64,000 bases of DNA from Hominiventricola aquisgranensis (GCF_040096225.1 NZ_JBBMFC010000011.1:1-64000), one strand, 5' to 3'; positions 51,961 through 60,800 are shown, counted from the stretch's first letter. Made by a program: numbers and translations. Notes: generated by a model not told the origin, from the letters alone.

Positions 51961-52371
51961 TCAAAAAGTTTTTTTCATACGCTCAAGGCCACGCTTGATC
52001 GACTGGTGGACAGACTCCTCATGTACGCCCTCGACCTCGGCAATTTCCTTGATGCTCTTTCCGAGAATGATGTGGGCATCAATCCTGCGGCCCTGGATCT
52101 CCGGCAAAGAGTTGAGTGCATTCCATAGACGAATGAACAGCTCCATACGCTCCAGTAGCTCCTGGGGCGTTGGCTCATGCAGGCAGGCGGAATATTCGAT
52201 CCCGTCATCGCAGTCCAGAGAATATTGCGCCTTATGCCGGGAGAGCCGCCGCTGGTAGGCCATTTCGTGCCGGGCATCGGACATAAACACTTCGGCTACC
52301 TCGTCAGAAACCTTGATAAACTGATCCTGTGTGTACCAATAATAAAAATCCTTCAGATTGATTGTAGTCAT
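51961..52371 (-). CDS. Sigma-70-like/HTH regulator of the element
   Basis: A 136-aa protein of the small ICE-type sigma factor family. The N-terminus has TINLKDFYYWYTQDQFIKVS, then AYQRRLSRHKAQYSLDCDDG. The C-terminal region 4 helix-turn-helix is AHIILGKSIKEIAEVEGVHE, ESVHQSIKRGLERM. GGAGGTTTATTT precedes the ATG at 52371; the longer frame reads through the leader. Homologues in Tn916-like and related elements are thought to control transfer genes. Here those genes are absent. Confidence 0.85.
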   Translation of the reverse strand: MTTINLKDFYYWYTQDQFIKVSDEVAEVFMSDARHEMAYQRRLSRHKAQYSLDCDDGIEYSACLHEPTPQELLERMELFIRLWNALNSLPEIQGRRIDAHIILGKSIKEIAEVEGVHEESVHQSIKRGLERMKKTF

Positions 52372-52456
52372 AAATAAACCTCCGTTTCGGTGTTGGGTGG
52401 ATGAGTGACCGAAACGGGGCTTGGCGGAGAGCGGCACCTCAGGGAGCCGCCCTGCA

Positions 52457-52481
52457 CCTCGGGACACTTTGTCTCGAAGTA
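52457..52481 (-). repeat. 25-bp leader repeat, copy 2 (upstream of the sigma-like gene)
   Basis: Identical to 51214-51238 and in the same orientation, 86 bp before the sigma-like start. Both copies lie in the 5' region of an element gene, which suggests a shared control site. Confidence 0.8.
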
Positions 52482-52694
52482 CAAAAAAGCGCCCGTACAG
52501 CAAGACACTATGCAGACGCATGAAATTACATTATCATAATTGTACTGATATATTGTACCTTTATAGCCAGACTGCCCCGGAGGGGGAGCTACGCTTTTTT
52601 TAGCTGGTGAAGGTCATGGGAATTGTGAGAAAGTAAGATGGACACGGCGACACCCTCCTATGGGCCGCCGTGGGGTTACTGAATATCCAAAGAG

Positions 52695-52727
52695 AAACGG
52701 CGGCTCTGAAAATCAAAGCCGCCGTTT
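52695..52727 (-). terminator. Terminator-like hairpin after the lipoprotein gene
   Basis: AAACGGCGGCT (52695-52705) pairs with AGCCGCCGTTT (52717-52727), followed by CTCTTTGG on the minus strand. A separate plus-strand hairpin at 52754-52766 (GCTGT/ACAGC plus T7) stands nearby without a plus-strand gene. No gene is supported in 52482-52802. Confidence 0.6.
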
Positions 52728-52802
52728 CAAATAGGCGTATTGATAGGCTGCTGTACGACAGCTTTTTTTCTTTTGCCGTCGTGCGGCAGATAGATGGTTT
52801 GT

Positions 52803-53675
52803 TTAGTTATGGCTTGCATTACCTATGGGCTGATTTCCAGACATTCCGGCCTGTGTATGCTCGTCAAATTCCTCTTGACTGTATTTCTCGATGCCAGTTA
52901 ATGTTCCGTGATGTTCGCTGTTCAAGTGGCCGTAATCACGAACGGTATAAATGTCTATTGTGCCAACACCACTTCCAAGCGTTCTCATTTCGCCTCGGAA
53001 TTTTCCGCTGGCGAGGCTTTCACCATTAGAAGTGAGAACATCCCGGAAATAGCGGACTTCCTCACCATTGAAATACCACTGATCCTTTTCGGCATCATAG
53101 GTTACTCCAAATGCCTCATACTCTGCAACGAGCTTTGCAGTTTCGCTATCTTCAAGCGGCGTTCCTGCCATAGCAACGGATGTGCTGTTTTTCAACGCCT
53201 CAATATCCCGTGCTTCAAATTCCTGCTGGATAAACTCTTTTAAGCCAATCAGTTTACCCGCCGGATCAACGGAGCCGTCAGCCGCTTTTGAAAAGCTCTC
53301 TAAATCCCGTACAGCATACACATCTACTGTGCCGTTCTCATTTAGAAAATCAATACCGGCGGTTTCGTTGTTACTGATGGGATAATAGTCCTCAAACCAG
53401 CGAACCAAATTCCCGTTATAGGTAAGTTCATCTTTGACCGCGTCATAGGTCATCCCGTATTGTTCATAAGGTGCAAACATTTTTTCTTTGTCTGCGGCGG
53501 AGAGTGCCGAGCTGTCCTCGCTGTTTCCCAGCGCCTCAGAACCGCCAAGAGGTTGACTGATTTCTTCCTTGATAACGGGATTACCTTGTTCCTGGCTGTT
53601 CTGTGGTGTCGTACTGCATCCAGCCAAACAGCCTAACAAGAGCATGGACGCAGCGCATAATGCCTTTCTTCTCAT
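52803..53675 (-). CDS. Lipoprotein with two internal repeats, near the two-component system
   Basis: A 290-aa secreted lipoprotein. The signal MRRKALCAASMLLLGCLAGC ends in a lipobox Leu-Ala-Gly-Cys (Cys near 20). Two repeat units follow: YEQYGMTYDAVKDELTYNGN with VDVYAVRDLESF and LIGLKEFIQQEFEARDIE, and again YEAFGVTYDAEKDQWYFNGE with IDIYTVRDYGHL and LTGIEKYSQEEFDEHTQ. Start at the ATG 53675, as the upstream part is not a signal peptide. It sits directly after the histidine kinase and may be its extracellular partner. The family is not recognised. Confidence 0.75.
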   Translation of the reverse strand: MRRKALCAASMLLLGCLAGCSTTPQNSQEQGNPVIKEEISQPLGGSEALGNSEDSSALSAADKEKMFAPYEQYGMTYDAVKDELTYNGNLVRWFEDYYPISNNETAGIDFLNENGTVDVYAVRDLESFSKAADGSVDPAGKLIGLKEFIQQEFEARDIEALKNSTSVAMAGTPLEDSETAKLVAEYEAFGVTYDAEKDQWYFNGEEVRYFRDVLTSNGESLASGKFRGEMRTLGSGVGTIDIYTVRDYGHLNSEHHGTLTGIEKYSQEEFDEHTQAGMSGNQPIGNASHN

Positions 53676-53806
53676 AGTGTTTACCAATCCTTTCTTTGAA
53701 TGTACCCCAAGTATAGCAAAGCATTTTGGGATACCTTTGGGATTAGTTTGTGATTTATATGTAGTTAAAAAAAGCGGCAGGTTGTTCACCTGCCGCTGAT
53801 TGTCCG

Positions 53807-55219
53807 CTAAATCGTGAAGAAGAATTTAACACCGTTTTCTGTGTTGCAAGCCTCACAATAGCTGTTATGTTGTTGTAAAATTCTTTGAACCATATAAAGC
53901 CCTAAGCCGCTACCGCCTGTTCTTCTACTGCGGGATTGCTCCATACGATAAAAAGCGTCAAACAATTTGGGAATATCATCTTCTGGTATATGTGTACCTG
54001 TGTTCTCTACGGAGAACAAAAAGCGTCCGTTGGTATTTTGTAAAATAATATCAACGCTTGCTCCATGCGGCGAATACTTTACAGCATTTGAAATCAAATT
54101 GGAGAACACCTTTTCAATCAGTAATTTGTTCCCATTGATAAAAGCGGGAGACTGTATAGCAAGATGTATTTGTAGCTCTTTTGTTGCCACTAAATCATCA
54201 ATCTCCCTCAAATAGCCATGTATCATGGGAGCGCAATCAAAATGCTCCATTTTGAAATCGACATTGGTTTCCAGCCTTGAAATCGTTAATATTTCCTGCA
54301 CCATCGTTTCAAGCGTAGCTACAACTTCCAAGGATCGGGCAAGATACTTTTCGTGGTCTTTATATGCCCCTATACCCAATAGCATCCCCTCTAATTGACC
54401 CTTGATAATGGTGATAGGGGTTTTCAGTTCATGGGAAGCGGAAGAAAAGAAATCTTGTTGTGCCCGTTCCAGCGCCTTTTGATGTTCAATATCCTTTTGG
54501 AGCTGGAGATTTGCACTTTGCAACTCCTCCAAGGTAGTAGATAGTTTCCGGGACAGCGTATTCAAGCTATTCTCCAGTACACCCAGCTCGTCAGAACGGC
54601 GTTCCTCAAGTTGCCATTCCAGCCGCATATCAGACATTTCTTTAGAAATCCGACTGATTTTTAATACCGGGTTTGTAATGATACGAGAATACACCCAAGC
54701 AGTTGCCAACGATACAAGGAGAATAACGCAAAACAAAATCGGTAATACGCTTACAAATGATTGCCGCAGTTCTGCGATTTGAGAGGCTTCTCCATAAACT
54801 GTTAAAATATATTGGCTATTATCATCTGCAAATGAGAAGTAATAGCTGTTGGATATAATCGGCGCACTTTCATAAGATGCTCCGCCAAGAGCCTCCCCGG
54901 TGATCCCATCGTTAAAGCTATTTTGGTTAGACGGTGTTTCCACCAGAACACCATCAGCAGTATAAAGCTCCACCATGCTAATTGTCGTGTTTTGAAGAAA
55001 CTGATCAAAAAGTCCGCCGCTATCCTGCATACGGATATGTTCTAATTCATAAACAAAGTCGCTTGTCTGTTCATCTAATGCCGCATTGAGATTGTTAGAA
55101 TAGGTTTGAGGCATATACCAAGCCAAAACGCCATAGACAAGAAAGCTCACACAGAGTAAAACTGCCACAGTCAGAATAAAGACTTTAGCAAACAGACTGC
55201 CTTTAATTCTCTTTATCAA
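53807..55219 (-). CDS. Sensor histidine kinase
   Basis: A 470-aa membrane kinase. There is an N-terminal membrane helix (AKVFILTVAVLLCVSFLVYG), an extracytoplasmic sensor of about 130 residues, a second helix, and HAMP. The H-box is DFFSSASHELKTPITIIKGQ with the phosphorylated His. N, G1 and G2 boxes follow (KVFSNLISNAVKYS; GGSGLGLYMVQRIL). The start is a TTG at 55219 overlapping the regulator's end by 17 bp, with GGGGTGG upstream. VanS-like in layout. The signal is unknown. Confidence 0.93.
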   Translation of the reverse strand: MIKRIKGSLFAKVFILTVAVLLCVSFLVYGVLAWYMPQTYSNNLNAALDEQTSDFVYELEHIRMQDSGGLFDQFLQNTTISMVELYTADGVLVETPSNQNSFNDGITGEALGGASYESAPIISNSYYFSFADDNSQYILTVYGEASQIAELRQSFVSVLPILFCVILLVSLATAWVYSRIITNPVLKISRISKEMSDMRLEWQLEERRSDELGVLENSLNTLSRKLSTTLEELQSANLQLQKDIEHQKALERAQQDFFSSASHELKTPITIIKGQLEGMLLGIGAYKDHEKYLARSLEVVATLETMVQEILTISRLETNVDFKMEHFDCAPMIHGYLREIDDLVATKELQIHLAIQSPAFINGNKLLIEKVFSNLISNAVKYSPHGASVDIILQNTNGRFLFSVENTGTHIPEDDIPKLFDAFYRMEQSRSRRTGGSGLGLYMVQRILQQHNSYCEACNTENGVKFFFTI

Positions 55220-55874
55220 CTTTATATCCCACCCCTCTGATTGTTTGAATGAAATCTATTCCCAATTTTTTTCGTAGATTTTTGATATGGGTATCAACAA
55301 CACGCTCGTCCCCATAAAAATCATATCGCCACAGCTTATCCAACAAGTTCTGCCGGGTCAATATCCGGCCCTGATGGGTCAGCAGTTCCCGCAGTATTTC
55401 AAATTCCTTTTGTGTCAGTTCAAAATTAGCTCCGTCCACGGTGGCGGTGTAACTGTCACAGTTCAAAAGCAAATTGCCATAAGTAATGATTTGATACTTT
55501 TCATCTGTTTCCCGGTTACTGCGCCGAAGTACAGCCGCAATTTTGCGGAGCAGGACAGGCATAGAAAACGGTTTTGTGATGTAGTCATCCACCTGCAAAT
55601 CCAATCCTTTAATCTGATCTTCTTCTCCGCTTAATGCGGTTAGCATGATGATAGGAACATCAGATTGCTTGCGTATCAATTCACAGACACTGTAACCGTC
55701 AATTTTGGGGAGCATAATGTCCAACACAATCAAGTCATATCGTTCTCCCGCAAATAAAGATAGTGCCTCGACACCATCATTTGCAACAGCTACTTCATAT
55801 CCTGCTTCTTGTAAAAAATTCTGTAAAAGTTCTTGAATATCAAAATCGTCCTCAACGACTAAAATCCTCTGCAT
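55203..55874 (-). CDS. OmpR/PhoB-family response regulator
   Basis: A 223-aa regulator. The receiver has ILVVEDDFDIQ, the phosphorylated Asp in YDLIVLDIMLPKIDGYSV, IIMLTALSGEEDQIKGLDLQ and DDYITKPF. The C-terminal winged helix is typical (FELTQKEFEILRELLTHQGR, then ILTRQNLLDKLWRYD and DTHIKNLRKKLG). It is the first gene of the operon with the kinase and lipoprotein. Targets may lie outside the element, as no transporter genes remain beside it. Confidence 0.94.
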   Translation of the reverse strand: MQRILVVEDDFDIQELLQNFLQEAGYEVAVANDGVEALSLFAGERYDLIVLDIMLPKIDGYSVCELIRKQSDVPIIMLTALSGEEDQIKGLDLQVDDYITKPFSMPVLLRKIAAVLRRSNRETDEKYQIITYGNLLLNCDSYTATVDGANFELTQKEFEILRELLTHQGRILTRQNLLDKLWRYDFYGDERVVDTHIKNLRKKLGIDFIQTIRGVGYKVDKEN

Positions 55875-56070
55875 AATAACATCTCCAAAGATAGCGTATC
55901 ATAGATTTTTGTGATTAAAGTGTAGTTTTCAAATTTTCTTTCTGTTATTATATTATACCTTGTCCGTGTAACATCGGCAACCTTGCCGACGGGCAATAAA
56001 ATACTACTAAAACATAAAATCGTGTTTCGTTCTCATAGTCAAACCCGAAATGTAAAATAATATAGGGGTG

Positions 56071-56225
56071 ATACTCTATATAGTCTTCAACCGCTTGTGA
56101 AAATTCTTCGAAGGAAGAATAATCTTTCTCATAGCCATGTAAGTAGATCTAGCCATATGTATTGCTTTAAGGAGATACTTTAATTGGTATCCCTTTTCTC
56201 TGAGTTCTTTGATGATTGCTGCTTT
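56071..56225 (-). pseudogene. IS3 orfB remnant with internal deletion (right IS fragment)
   Basis: On the minus strand, in the -1 frame relative to orfA: IIKELREKGYQLKYLLKAIH, MARSTY, the known orfB N-terminus. At about 56137 it jumps to HGYEKDYSSFEEFSQAVEDY, IEY, a C-terminal segment in another frame. About 600 bp, including most of the DDE catalytic domain, are missing. The piece stops where the inserted element begins. Confidence 0.8.
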
Positions 56226-56742
56226 TTCGCCTTGAGTTGCGCAGCCCATTTTTCTTGTCTCAAGGCGATCCGTTTTTTTATTACTTCATTCTCGGCTTTG
56301 ATATATTCGTTTTCAGCTCTTAAGCGTATCAGTTCTTCTCGTTCCGATTCCGTTAAAGGTAATGGATTGGTTGATTTCTTCATTCTCGGTTCCTTTGTTG
56401 GTCGTCCTTTTTTACTTTCTACCAATCCATTATATCCTTGTAATTTATATTTGTGTAGCCATTGATAAAGCATTCCTGGGTTAATACCTGCTTCTATGGC
56501 AACTTTCTTCTTTGGTATGCCTGCAATGACCTTTGAAACCAGTTCAAACTTTTCTTCTGGTGTCCAAACCTTATTAAACACCTTATGTTTTAAAACTTCT
56601 GGGCCATGTAAATCAACCAATCTGGCCCATTGTCGTATATTACTTTTGAAAGTATCTGGATTCACCCTTCTGGGATATCGGGATAGGAACCTGAAAGATA
56701 CAATTCAACACACATCAGTTTAAACTCATAACTATAATGCAT
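56180..56742 (-). pseudogene. IS3 orfA, frameshifted
   Basis: The true start is the ATG at 56742, 8 bp after AAGGAGG, reading MHYSYEFKLMCVELYLSGSY, PDIPEG. A TGA at 56663-56665 follows because the G run at 56666-56668 is one base short. The next frame continues NPDTFKSNIRQWARLVDLHG with helix-turn-helix KVAIEAGINPGMLYQWLHKY and a Leu-zipper tail (IRLRAENEYIKAENEVIKKR). It is not functional as IS3 orfA unless recoded. Confidence 0.75.
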
Positions 56743-56898
56743 AAAAATACCCTCCTTACTGGTTGTCCAGTAAAGAGGGTACATATCAGATCTGATGATC
56801 CGGTTCACCAGATTTTTACATATATTTTACGTTGCTGCGCTAGTGTTTTTTACATACGCCTGCCTATAATACAGGCATAAAAGAGAGGTGTAAAGAAT

Positions 56899-57201
56899 AT
56901 GAAAAATCCAAATGTATGTAGAAAAATTATGTATGCTCTTATATTTAGTGGTCTGATCATTGCCAATGGTTCCGCTGTCTTATTCGGAACAGGTACCATG
57001 TCACCCGGATTCATCATGGGTGGATTTGTAGCGGTTATCGGAATCGTTTTCGGATTTCTGACTGTCCGTTGCCCTCACTGTGGAAAGCTGCTGAATCTGA
57101 AGGGCTGGGACACCGAATATTGTTCACACTGCGGAGAATCCGTAGTGCTTGAAAAGGCTGAAAAAGCCCTTGATTGTAAGTCCTCTAAGGAATTTGCCTG
57201 A
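56899..57201 (+). CDS. Small membrane protein with a zinc ribbon
   Basis: A 100-aa protein. Two transmembrane helices (KIMYALIFSGLIIANGSAVL; FIMGGFVAVIGIVFGFLTV) precede a zinc ribbon with two CxxC knuckles, VRCPHCGKLLNL and EYCSHCGESVVL. The ribbon is probably cytosolic. AGAGAGGTGTAAAGAAT precedes the ATG. The IS ends 108 bp upstream. The gene is single and its role is unknown. Confidence 0.7.
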   Translation: MKNPNVCRKIMYALIFSGLIIANGSAVLFGTGTMSPGFIMGGFVAVIGIVFGFLTVRCPHCGKLLNLKGWDTEYCSHCGESVVLEKAEKALDCKSSKEFA

Positions 57202-57343
57202 CAAGAAAACAATCGTATCAACAAATAAGAAGCCAGCAAAGCCCTTTGGGCAATGTTGACTTCTTTTTATATTTTTACATCTGTTACGCTATTTGCATCC
57301 ACACATTACAATCACTTTTTCCGGAACGATCTATGGCAGAATA

Positions 57344-59305
57344 TCAGTTTACCATTCCGCATTCCTGAAGTAGCTTTCCAACTGCTGTCCGATTCACCCG
57401 CTTCAATAGTTTCTTCTTTACTTTTTCAAGAGGCAGCGGAAGTTCCAGTTCCAGCGGAGATTTTCCATCCATCAGTTTGACTGAGCTTGCCAGCAGTTCC
57501 CGCACGTCATAGACGCTTCCCCATACTTCCGGTATACCCCGATCCACGCCGCACAATCCATAGACCGCTTCCATGGCAGTACGGACCGAATATTCTGTAG
57601 TAAAGATCGTATCTCGCGGTGTCTCTGCAAACTGTCCTAAAAATGCGGCATTCACACAGCCATCCGGGATCACATCCGGCCGGTCACCTGCCGCCCGTGG
57701 CATAAAAAATGCAGTAATATAAGGCATCATCGTTGGCACACAAACGGCATGATACTCTGCCAGTTCCTCGATCTCTGACACCGGCACACCCAGATGATAC
57801 AGCCACTCCGCAGTGATTTCTTTTCCCGTACATATTTTCATCGGCTTCTTTATATAATCTCCCGGCACATCGGTGAACAGTCCGTAAAGCCAGACGCAGA
57901 TTTCTTCCTTCTTCTGGTTCTTAAACTGCCCCTGCCGGTTGATGGTCCAACTCAGCAGCCAGCTTGAGTCTTTACAGCTTACGATTCCTCCTGTCACCAC
58001 TTTCCCGCTTCGTGGATCACGTCTGCAGATTTTCCGAATATAAGACAGGATCGTTTCATCAGAAGTAGTCACTGTTGCTGATTCCCAGTTGGTTTTTTCA
58101 ATATCAGAACAGAATTTCTCCGGATGGCCAAAGGCAGGATCCTGTGCTGCAATATTCTTCCAGAGATTCCAGCAGCCACTTTTCCTCACTTCTGCATTTC
58201 CCACAGGTGCATGATCCTGATCACCATAAATCGTCCCTTCCGTACAGCTTCCATTTGTGATAAATACCAGATCATCCTCCGTCAAAGGAATCTCCTGCCG
58301 TTCACCTTTTACCAGACACTCAATGGCTCTTGCCGTTTTTTTCTCGCCCTTGATCTCGAATCTCACATTGGTCACTTCTGTTCCCAGTCGGATCTCCACC
58401 CCTGCATGTTCCAGATATTTTAGCATCGGCAGAATCAATGATTCATACTGATTATATCTGGTGAATTTCAAGGCTGAGAAATCCGGCAGTCCTCCAATAT
58501 GATGAATAAAACGTTGAAAATACAGCTTCATTTCCAGTGCACTATGCCAGTTTTCAAAGGCAAACATGGTTCTCCAGTACAACCAGAAATCAGACTTGAA
58601 TACTTCATCATCAAACACGTCCTCTATGGTTTTGTCATACAGATCTTCATTTTTTGTGAAAAACAATTTAATGATCTCCATGCTCCCCTTCTGGCTTAAA
58701 CGAAATTTTCCATTCGTGTGAGCATCTTCCCCACGGTTTTTCGTGGCGCGACACAACGAATAATTAGGGTCATGCTTATTGAGCCAGTAAAATTCATCCA
58801 GAACTGATGCCCCCGGAATCTCCAGTGATGGAATACTGTGGAACAGATCCCACAGACACTCAAAATGATCTTCCATCTCCCGTCCACCCCTCATCACATA
58901 CCCTCTGGTCGGATCATGGATTCCATCGCAGGAACCTCCAGTAATGTCCATGGCTTCCAATATATGAATATTTTCGCCTGGCATCTGTGCATCCCTTATC
59001 AGGAAACAGGCCGCCGCCAGGGAACCAAGGCCGCTTCCGATCAAATACGCAGTTTTTCCTTCTATTCCAACTGGTTTCTCTGGTCTGGCAAATGCCTCAT
59101 AGTTTCCCTTCGCATAATAAATACCCTTGCTGTTCTTTTTCTGACTGCCCCGCTCGGTATTCCGATAGTCGGATTCCGGAATCTTCGTCTGTCTCATCTG
59201 ATCCACAGACTGCATCTTTCGCTTTCTTGTCTTCGCAAGAAGAACGGTTCCTGTTCCTACCGCCAATGCAGATGCCATCCCCACTTTCCATGCATTCTTT
59301 CCCAT
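57344..59305 (-). CDS. ohyA: Oleate hydratase
   Basis: A 653-aa FAD-dependent fatty-acid hydratase that adds water to the cis-9 double bond of oleate (to 10-hydroxystearate) and related acids. An N-terminal hydrophobic segment (KVGMASALAVGTGTVLLA) may anchor it. The FAD motif is AYLIGSGLGSLAAACFLIRD, then LEAMDITGGSCDG. YVMRGGREMEDHFECLWDLF and FEFE-type helices follow. The ATG at 59305, 9 bp after AAAGGA, is chosen over 59386, which lies inside the MATE stop region. It is commonly found in gut Firmicutes and may detoxify unsaturated fatty acids. Confidence 0.93.
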   Translation of the reverse strand: MGKNAWKVGMASALAVGTGTVLLAKTRKRKMQSVDQMRQTKIPESDYRNTERGSQKKNSKGIYYAKGNYEAFARPEKPVGIEGKTAYLIGSGLGSLAAACFLIRDAQMPGENIHILEAMDITGGSCDGIHDPTRGYVMRGGREMEDHFECLWDLFHSIPSLEIPGASVLDEFYWLNKHDPNYSLCRATKNRGEDAHTNGKFRLSQKGSMEIIKLFFTKNEDLYDKTIEDVFDDEVFKSDFWLYWRTMFAFENWHSALEMKLYFQRFIHHIGGLPDFSALKFTRYNQYESLILPMLKYLEHAGVEIRLGTEVTNVRFEIKGEKKTARAIECLVKGERQEIPLTEDDLVFITNGSCTEGTIYGDQDHAPVGNAEVRKSGCWNLWKNIAAQDPAFGHPEKFCSDIEKTNWESATVTTSDETILSYIRKICRRDPRSGKVVTGGIVSCKDSSWLLSWTINRQGQFKNQKKEEICVWLYGLFTDVPGDYIKKPMKICTGKEITAEWLYHLGVPVSEIEELAEYHAVCVPTMMPYITAFFMPRAAGDRPDVIPDGCVNAAFLGQFAETPRDTIFTTEYSVRTAMEAVYGLCGVDRGIPEVWGSVYDVRELLASSVKLMDGKSPLELELPLPLEKVKKKLLKRVNRTAVGKLLQECGMVN

Positions 59306-59369
59306 ACAAACAAATCCTTTCTTTTTGCAGTTATTTTCCGCAGAAAGAAAGGATTTATTCAGGACTTGA

Positions 59370-60776
59370 TTATTTACAGGTATCACTTTCTACATTTAAT
59401 TCCCGGTATGTCCTTGCAATGATGATCGCCGAGATTATAAAGGTCAGAGCATCCGAGACCGGCATGGAATATAACACACCGTCGAGCCCGAAGAAGATTG
59501 GAAGCAGCAACGCAAATCCCACACCAAATACCACTTCACGGAACATGGACAAAAGTGTGGATGTTAAAGCTTTGCCTACTGCCTGCAGGAAAATGAAGCA
59601 CGCTTTATTGACGCAGGCCAGGACCATCAAGCATAAATAGATACGGAATGCTTTGATTGCAAAATCCGTGTAGTAACTGCTCTCGTTCGCTGCACCAAAG
59701 ATTGCGATAAGTTGCCTTGGAAATCCCTCTGCCAGCACAAGCGCTGCCAGTCCGACCAATGCTTCTGCAAGCAATAATTTTGTAAACAACTCCCGAACAC
59801 GCATTTTTTTCTCAGCTCCCATATTGTAACCAATGATTGGGATACATCCTGCTGCCATACCCACTACGACCGAAATGACAATCTGGAAAAATTTCATCAC
59901 AATACCGACCACAGCCATCGGGATCTGCGCATATTGCTCCTGCCCAAATATCATATCAAGCGCTCCATATTTACGAAGCATATTGTTGATTGCTGCCATT
60001 GCTGCCACAAGACTGATCTGAGACAGGAAGCTGGTAATACCAAGTATCAGCGTTCGTTCACATATATTTTTCTTCAGAACATAGTCCGCTGATGCCGGTT
60101 TGATGATTTTCATATGAAGTAAATACCACACAGCCAAACCTGCTGTTGCGATCTGTCCGACCACTGTTGCCACTGCTGCTCCCATCATGCCCCATTTGCA
60201 AACAAAGATGAAAATCGGGTCAAGAACGATATTGATCGCAGCTCCTGCCAATGTGGAGAACATGGCAAACTTCGGATTTCCATCCGCACGAATGATTGGA
60301 TTCATAGCCTGTCCGAACATATAGAATGGAATACCGAGTGTGATATAAAAGAAATATTCCTGTGAATAATGGAAGGTTTCTTTATTTACTGTACCACCAA
60401 ACATAGCAATAATACCATCAGCAAAGATCAGATAAACAACCGTCAACACGAGACTTCCCACAAGGATCATTATAACCGCATTTCCAACACTGCGTTTTGC
60501 CTTGTCCATCTCACTTCTGCCAAGCGCCATGCTGACAAATGCGCAGCAGCCATCACCAACCATGACAGCAATGGCCAGTGCAACAACAGTCAACGGAAAG
60601 ACAACGGTGTTGGCCGCATTGCCATAAGACCCCAGATAGCTTGCATTTGCAATAAAAATCTGATCGACAATATTATAAAGTGCGCCCACCAGCAATGAGA
60701 TAATGCAAGGAATCGCATATTGTTTCATAAGCTTTCCTATACGTTCTGTTTCCAAAAATTGATTTCCAGTATTCAT
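59370..60776 (-). CDS. MATE efflux transporter with an attenuated leader
   Basis: A 468-aa MATE protein with twelve predicted helices. It has MKQYAIPCIISLLVGALYNI, DQIFIANASYLGSYGNAANT and the mid-protein FGQAMNPIIRADGNPKFAMF. It belongs to the MepA-like branch by these motifs. The ATG at 60776, after AAAGGTG, is preferred to the GTG at 60788. Its 200-nt leader carries two terminators and a small open frame (see next entries), suggesting drug- or translation-dependent induction. The oleate hydratase follows 64 bp downstream. Confidence 0.9.
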   Translation of the reverse strand: MNTGNQFLETERIGKLMKQYAIPCIISLLVGALYNIVDQIFIANASYLGSYGNAANTVVFPLTVVALAIAVMVGDGCCAFVSMALGRSEMDKAKRSVGNAVIMILVGSLVLTVVYLIFADGIIAMFGGTVNKETFHYSQEYFFYITLGIPFYMFGQAMNPIIRADGNPKFAMFSTLAGAAINIVLDPIFIFVCKWGMMGAAVATVVGQIATAGLAVWYLLHMKIIKPASADYVLKKNICERTLILGITSFLSQISLVAAMAAINNMLRKYGALDMIFGQEQYAQIPMAVVGIVMKFFQIVISVVVGMAAGCIPIIGYNMGAEKKMRVRELFTKLLLAEALVGLAALVLAEGFPRQLIAIFGAANESSYYTDFAIKAFRIYLCLMVLACVNKACFIFLQAVGKALTSTLLSMFREVVFGVGFALLLPIFFGLDGVLYSMPVSDALTFIISAIIIARTYRELNVESDTCK

Positions 60777-60800
60777 ATAATTTGTCACCTTTCTTTTTCT

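Larger units (their letters stand above)
49412..56070 (-). mobile_element. 6.66-kb integrated element with large serine recombinase and two-component cargo
   Basis: Inserted into IS3 orfB. Reading the flanks, ...EDYIEY ends at 56071 and YNNKRIQ resumes at 49411. Only ATA is shared by both junctions (49409-49411, 56071-56073), so the crossover lies within these 3 bp. It carries a serine recombinase at one end, a broken DUF6870-like gene, a sigma-like factor, a lipoprotein and a histidine kinase/response regulator pair. No relaxase, coupling protein or replication gene is visible, so if mobile it needs help, or it is a deletion derivative of a larger ICE. Confidence 0.8.
49291..56788 (-). mobile_element. 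Degenerate IS3-family insertion sequence split by a serine-recombinase element
   Basis: Ends are TGATATGTACCC (49291-49302) and GGGTACATATCA (56777-56788), a 12-bp perfect inverted repeat, with TGGACA conserved further in on each side. It has the 5'-TG...CA-3' ends of IS3 elements. A 3-bp direct repeat GAT flanks it (49288-49290, 56789-56791). Without the inserted element only about 836 bp of IS remain; IS3 elements are normally about 1.2-1.5 kb. The IS pieces are 49291-49411 (orfB end) and 56071-56788 (orfA and orfB start). Confidence 0.85.

Noticed and set aside
51214..52481. 25-bp repeats as attachment sites of the serine recombinase
   Set aside because: Both lie inside the element; the true junctions at 49409-49411 and 56071-56073 are shown by the broken IS reading frame.
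56180..56665. IS3 orfA starting at the GTG at 56665
   Set aside because: The upstream frame from the ATG at 56742 encodes the conserved orfA N-terminus and has the ribosome binding site, so this is a frameshifted gene and not a shorter one.
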